NCBI RefSeq assembly: GCF_003149245.1
Contig: NZ_QGDL01000008.1
Span: 62,001 to 126,000 of the forward strand
From: Faecalicatena orotica
GTDB lineage: Bacteria; Bacillota; Clostridia; Lachnospirales; Lachnospiraceae
Direction: 5' to 3'
DNA: 64,000 nucleotides
The position numbers were made by a program, and so were the translations under genes. Below, piece after piece: positions 62,026-64,000 of the stretch; the stretch's first letter is position 1, and the number at the start of each line of letters is the position of its first letter. The notes beneath the pieces are model-generated. The model was not told where the DNA came from. It did not search any database and saw nothing but the letters and a program-made list of their open reading frames with translations.

Positions 62026-62269
62026 ATGATTATATTGTAGATCCAGAGGTTTGTCAACTTCTTTAAATGCATGGAATCCTGTAGCGCAGGAGGTGTTTTG
62101 TATGTGCTTTGAAACAATAAAAAACGAAAATTTAAGAGAAAAATCAAAAGGGGATAATCTAATTGATTTAAGAAATATTATGATGTACAATTACACTTAA
62201 TTCAGAAAGGTCCAGAATCCAGTACTTTGGGAAAAATATGAACAATTTGATTGCAGGAGGAGAACTGTT

Positions 62270-63931
62270 ATGGTTAAGAATCTGTTAAATAAATGGCGAC
62301 ATTTTGCGTTTCGTAAGCAGATTGTATATGTATATGGATTAAGTGTATTATGTATCATATTGTTCTTCTTAATATTCTATTTTGGAATAACAATCAAATA
62401 TGCGAATAAAGAAATGGAAACGAATCTAAAAGTTGAGTGGCTGAAGATTGAGAATGCGCTGAACAATGCAGTGGAAAAGGCCGAGGGTTATTCCAAATTG
62501 ATGGAGTCGGTGGATGAAATACAGGCATTTTTGAATAATCCGAAGGAAACTCAGCTTAAAGAGGATCTGGATCAATCTATACTCTCCGGAATTTTGTTGA
62601 ATTCGGATATTGATGCTATTTATATTTATGATCTGGAAGGGAATTATTATCATAAAACCCGGGGTCAAACATATACCCCCATTATGAATTCGGTACAGGA
62701 GGCATCGTGGTACCATACTGTGTATGCGAAGAAGGGGAAAAGTTCGGTTTATTTCGGTGGCGGCGGATTTTTTGAAGGAAAAGAGGATGGATTTCTTTCT
62801 GTGGTCAGCCTGATTAAGGAGCCGGCAACATCTCTCCCTAAGGGTGTGATGATTTGTAATATATCCATAGACCAGATCCTGAAGCCGATTAAAAGTTCAA
62901 GTGTTTATTGCAGCATCATGGACGGACTTAAAAATGTGTATTACATCTCCGAACCGATTGAACGGTTAAAAGAAGGGCAGGAGTATAAACGGATTTATGG
63001 ACCGGCGGCCATCACTGTCAGTATTGCGATGGACAAGGCCGTAGTTCATGACCAATATAAAGTGTTCAATATCGGACTGCTTGCAATTTTGATTATATAT
63101 ACAATTTTTATCTTTTTATGCATGAGTGTTCTGGATAATTCGATTGCAAAACCATTAAGCCATGTATTAAAAGTTATGGAAAAAAATCAATTGCAGGAAA
63201 TAGATGTTTTAGAAACGAATCAGGATATGATCAGTCTTCAGACAGGGTTCAATCATATGATTCAAAGAACAGTTTCTTTACTGAGGCAGATCGAGGGGGA
63301 GCAGAAGCAAAAACGGCAATATGAACTAAAAGTTCTGAATGCCCAGGTCAGACCCCATTTTCTGTATAATACATTTGATTCGGTATGTGCGCTTGCATTA
63401 ATGGGGAAGAGCAAGGATGTGTACCTTTTAATGCAGGCACTGGGTAAATACTACAGGATCAGTCTTCATAAAGGTGACGAAACAATCCGTTTAAAGGAAG
63501 AAATTGAAATTATTAAAAATTACATAGTAATACAAAAATATAGATTTGAAGACTTTTTCGAAATCGAATATCGTATTCCAGATGATCTTAACGAATTAAA
63601 GGTACTGAAACTGATTTTACAGCCATTTATCGAAAACGCAATTTATCATGGACTGAAGACGAAAGGCGGCGGAAAGATTACAATAGCGGCGGAGATGGAA
63701 GATGGATATCTTGTGTTAAGAATAAAAGACTCGGGGATGGGCATGTCTGAGGATGCGATTCAAAGAATTTTAAACGGCGAGGTAAACGGGGAAGAAAAAA
63801 GTTTTGGTATTTACGGGACGGCTGAAAGAATTACACTGCATTACGGGCAGGAAAATCTTGTTCATATTTATTCTGAGCCCGGTCTTTACACTACCATCGA
63901 AATAAGAATTCCGAAAGAACAGGGGGAATGA
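62270..63931 (+). CDS. YesM-type (LytS-class) sensor histidine kinase
   Basis: A 553-residue kinase. Helix 1 (IVYVYGLSVLCIILFFLIFY) is followed by an outer sensor domain to about 265 (IYIYDLEGNYYHKTRGQTYT, then SSVYFGGGGFFEGKEDGFLS), helix 2 (GLLAILIIYTIFIFLCMSVL), a HAMP-like linker and the His_kinase domain with the phospho-His in NAQVRPHFLYNTFDSV. The ATPase part has FIENAIYHGLK, DSGMGMS and SFGIYGTAERI. Such kinases in Clostridia regulate sugar uptake genes together with an AraC-type regulator. GGAGGAG precedes the ATG. The remnant at 8066 belongs to the same family. Confidence 0.93.
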   Translation: MVKNLLNKWRHFAFRKQIVYVYGLSVLCIILFFLIFYFGITIKYANKEMETNLKVEWLKIENALNNAVEKAEGYSKLMESVDEIQAFLNNPKETQLKEDLDQSILSGILLNSDIDAIYIYDLEGNYYHKTRGQTYTPIMNSVQEASWYHTVYAKKGKSSVYFGGGGFFEGKEDGFLSVVSLIKEPATSLPKGVMICNISIDQILKPIKSSSVYCSIMDGLKNVYYISEPIERLKEGQEYKRIYGPAAITVSIAMDKAVVHDQYKVFNIGLLAILIIYTIFIFLCMSVLDNSIAKPLSHVLKVMEKNQLQEIDVLETNQDMISLQTGFNHMIQRTVSLLRQIEGEQKQKRQYELKVLNAQVRPHFLYNTFDSVCALALMGKSKDVYLLMQALGKYYRISLHKGDETIRLKEEIEIIKNYIVIQKYRFEDFFEIEYRIPDDLNELKVLKLILQPFIENAIYHGLKTKGGGKITIAAEMEDGYLVLRIKDSGMGMSEDAIQRILNGEVNGEEKSFGIYGTAERITLHYGQENLVHIYSEPGLYTTIEIRIPKEQGE

Positions 63932-64000
63932 ATTACATGATAAAATTATTGATTGTTGATGATGAGAGGCTTGTAAGAGAGCTGATCCGGTTAAGTGTAA
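63928..64000 (+). CDS. YesN-type response regulator, N-terminal end (partial)
   Basis: The start codon overlaps the kinase stop (ATGA); a second in-frame ATG at 63937 is also possible. The 24 residues visible, MIKLLIVDDERLVRELIRLS after NY, are the beginning of a receiver domain with the acidic DD pair. By analogy with other YesM partners an AraC-type DNA-binding domain is expected beyond the window. Confidence 0.85.
   Translation, partial: MNYMIKLLIVDDERLVRELIRLSV

Overview
The window looks like part of a large secondary replicon (megaplasmid or chromid) of a Firmicute in the Clostridia, most likely Lachnospiraceae. Support: low-to-moderate GC, strong AGGAGG ribosome sites, TTGACA-N17-TATAAT promoters, BceRS/BceAB-like modules, YesM/YesN-type two-component systems, YedE/YedF, a DUF3877-type protein and an Rpn-type nuclease. 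I saw no rRNA, tRNA, ribosomal-protein, phage or conjugation genes.

Layout. 0-8 kb: a potassium uptake pair (trkA end, trkH), a response regulator-kinase-ABC module (module 1), lipoprotein MsrAB, and a kinase-gene remnant. 8-14 kb: a GyrI-like protein, an SDR, an Rpn-type nuclease, and a large glycoside hydrolase divergent from an AraC regulator. 14-20 kb: an ECF sigma/membrane protein/ABC-2 exporter operon, then yedE-yedF. 20-27 kb: an SPFH/ribbon-helix-helix operon, a MITE with target duplication, a HAD phosphatase, an aminotransferase, a cytidylate-kinase-like protein and a polar amino-acid ABC importer. 27-35 kb: DUF3877, a second regulator-kinase-ABC module (module 2), AraC-clpP, and an MNT/HEPN pair. 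35-47 kb: two carbohydrate loci. One is lacI-anmK-like-ribose-type ABC. The other is a ROK repressor with ChbG, a GPH symporter and two metallo-beta-lactamase-fold hydrolases. 47.4-47.9 kb: mscL with a zinc ribbon.

47.9-59.3 kb is the replication and partition core. It holds a coiled-coil DNA-binding protein (KfrA-like in layout), ParB, ParA, six copies of a 17-bp palindrome (AACCTCACSGTGAGGTT), a 2.7-kb AT-rich gene desert, a Cys-rich winged-helix protein, a candidate 160-nt RNA, an array of about 12 long and 5 short iterons, and a 533-residue initiator candidate. The flanks carry ordinary metabolic genes and no integrase, so I read this as the origin of a large replicon rather than an integrated plasmid.

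59.6-64 kb: a decayed RpiR regulator gene, a TetR/two-flavoprotein operon and a YesM/YesN-type system running off the end.

Several regulatory circuits can be read directly. Two paralogous ABC modules share an operator (AAGTG-N10-CACTT) at the same distance from the -10. A ROK repressor site recurs at its own gene and at the MBL/GPH/ChbG operon. LacI-type palindromes lie just after the lacI promoter. TGATATCA repeats lie inside the SPFH/RHH promoter.
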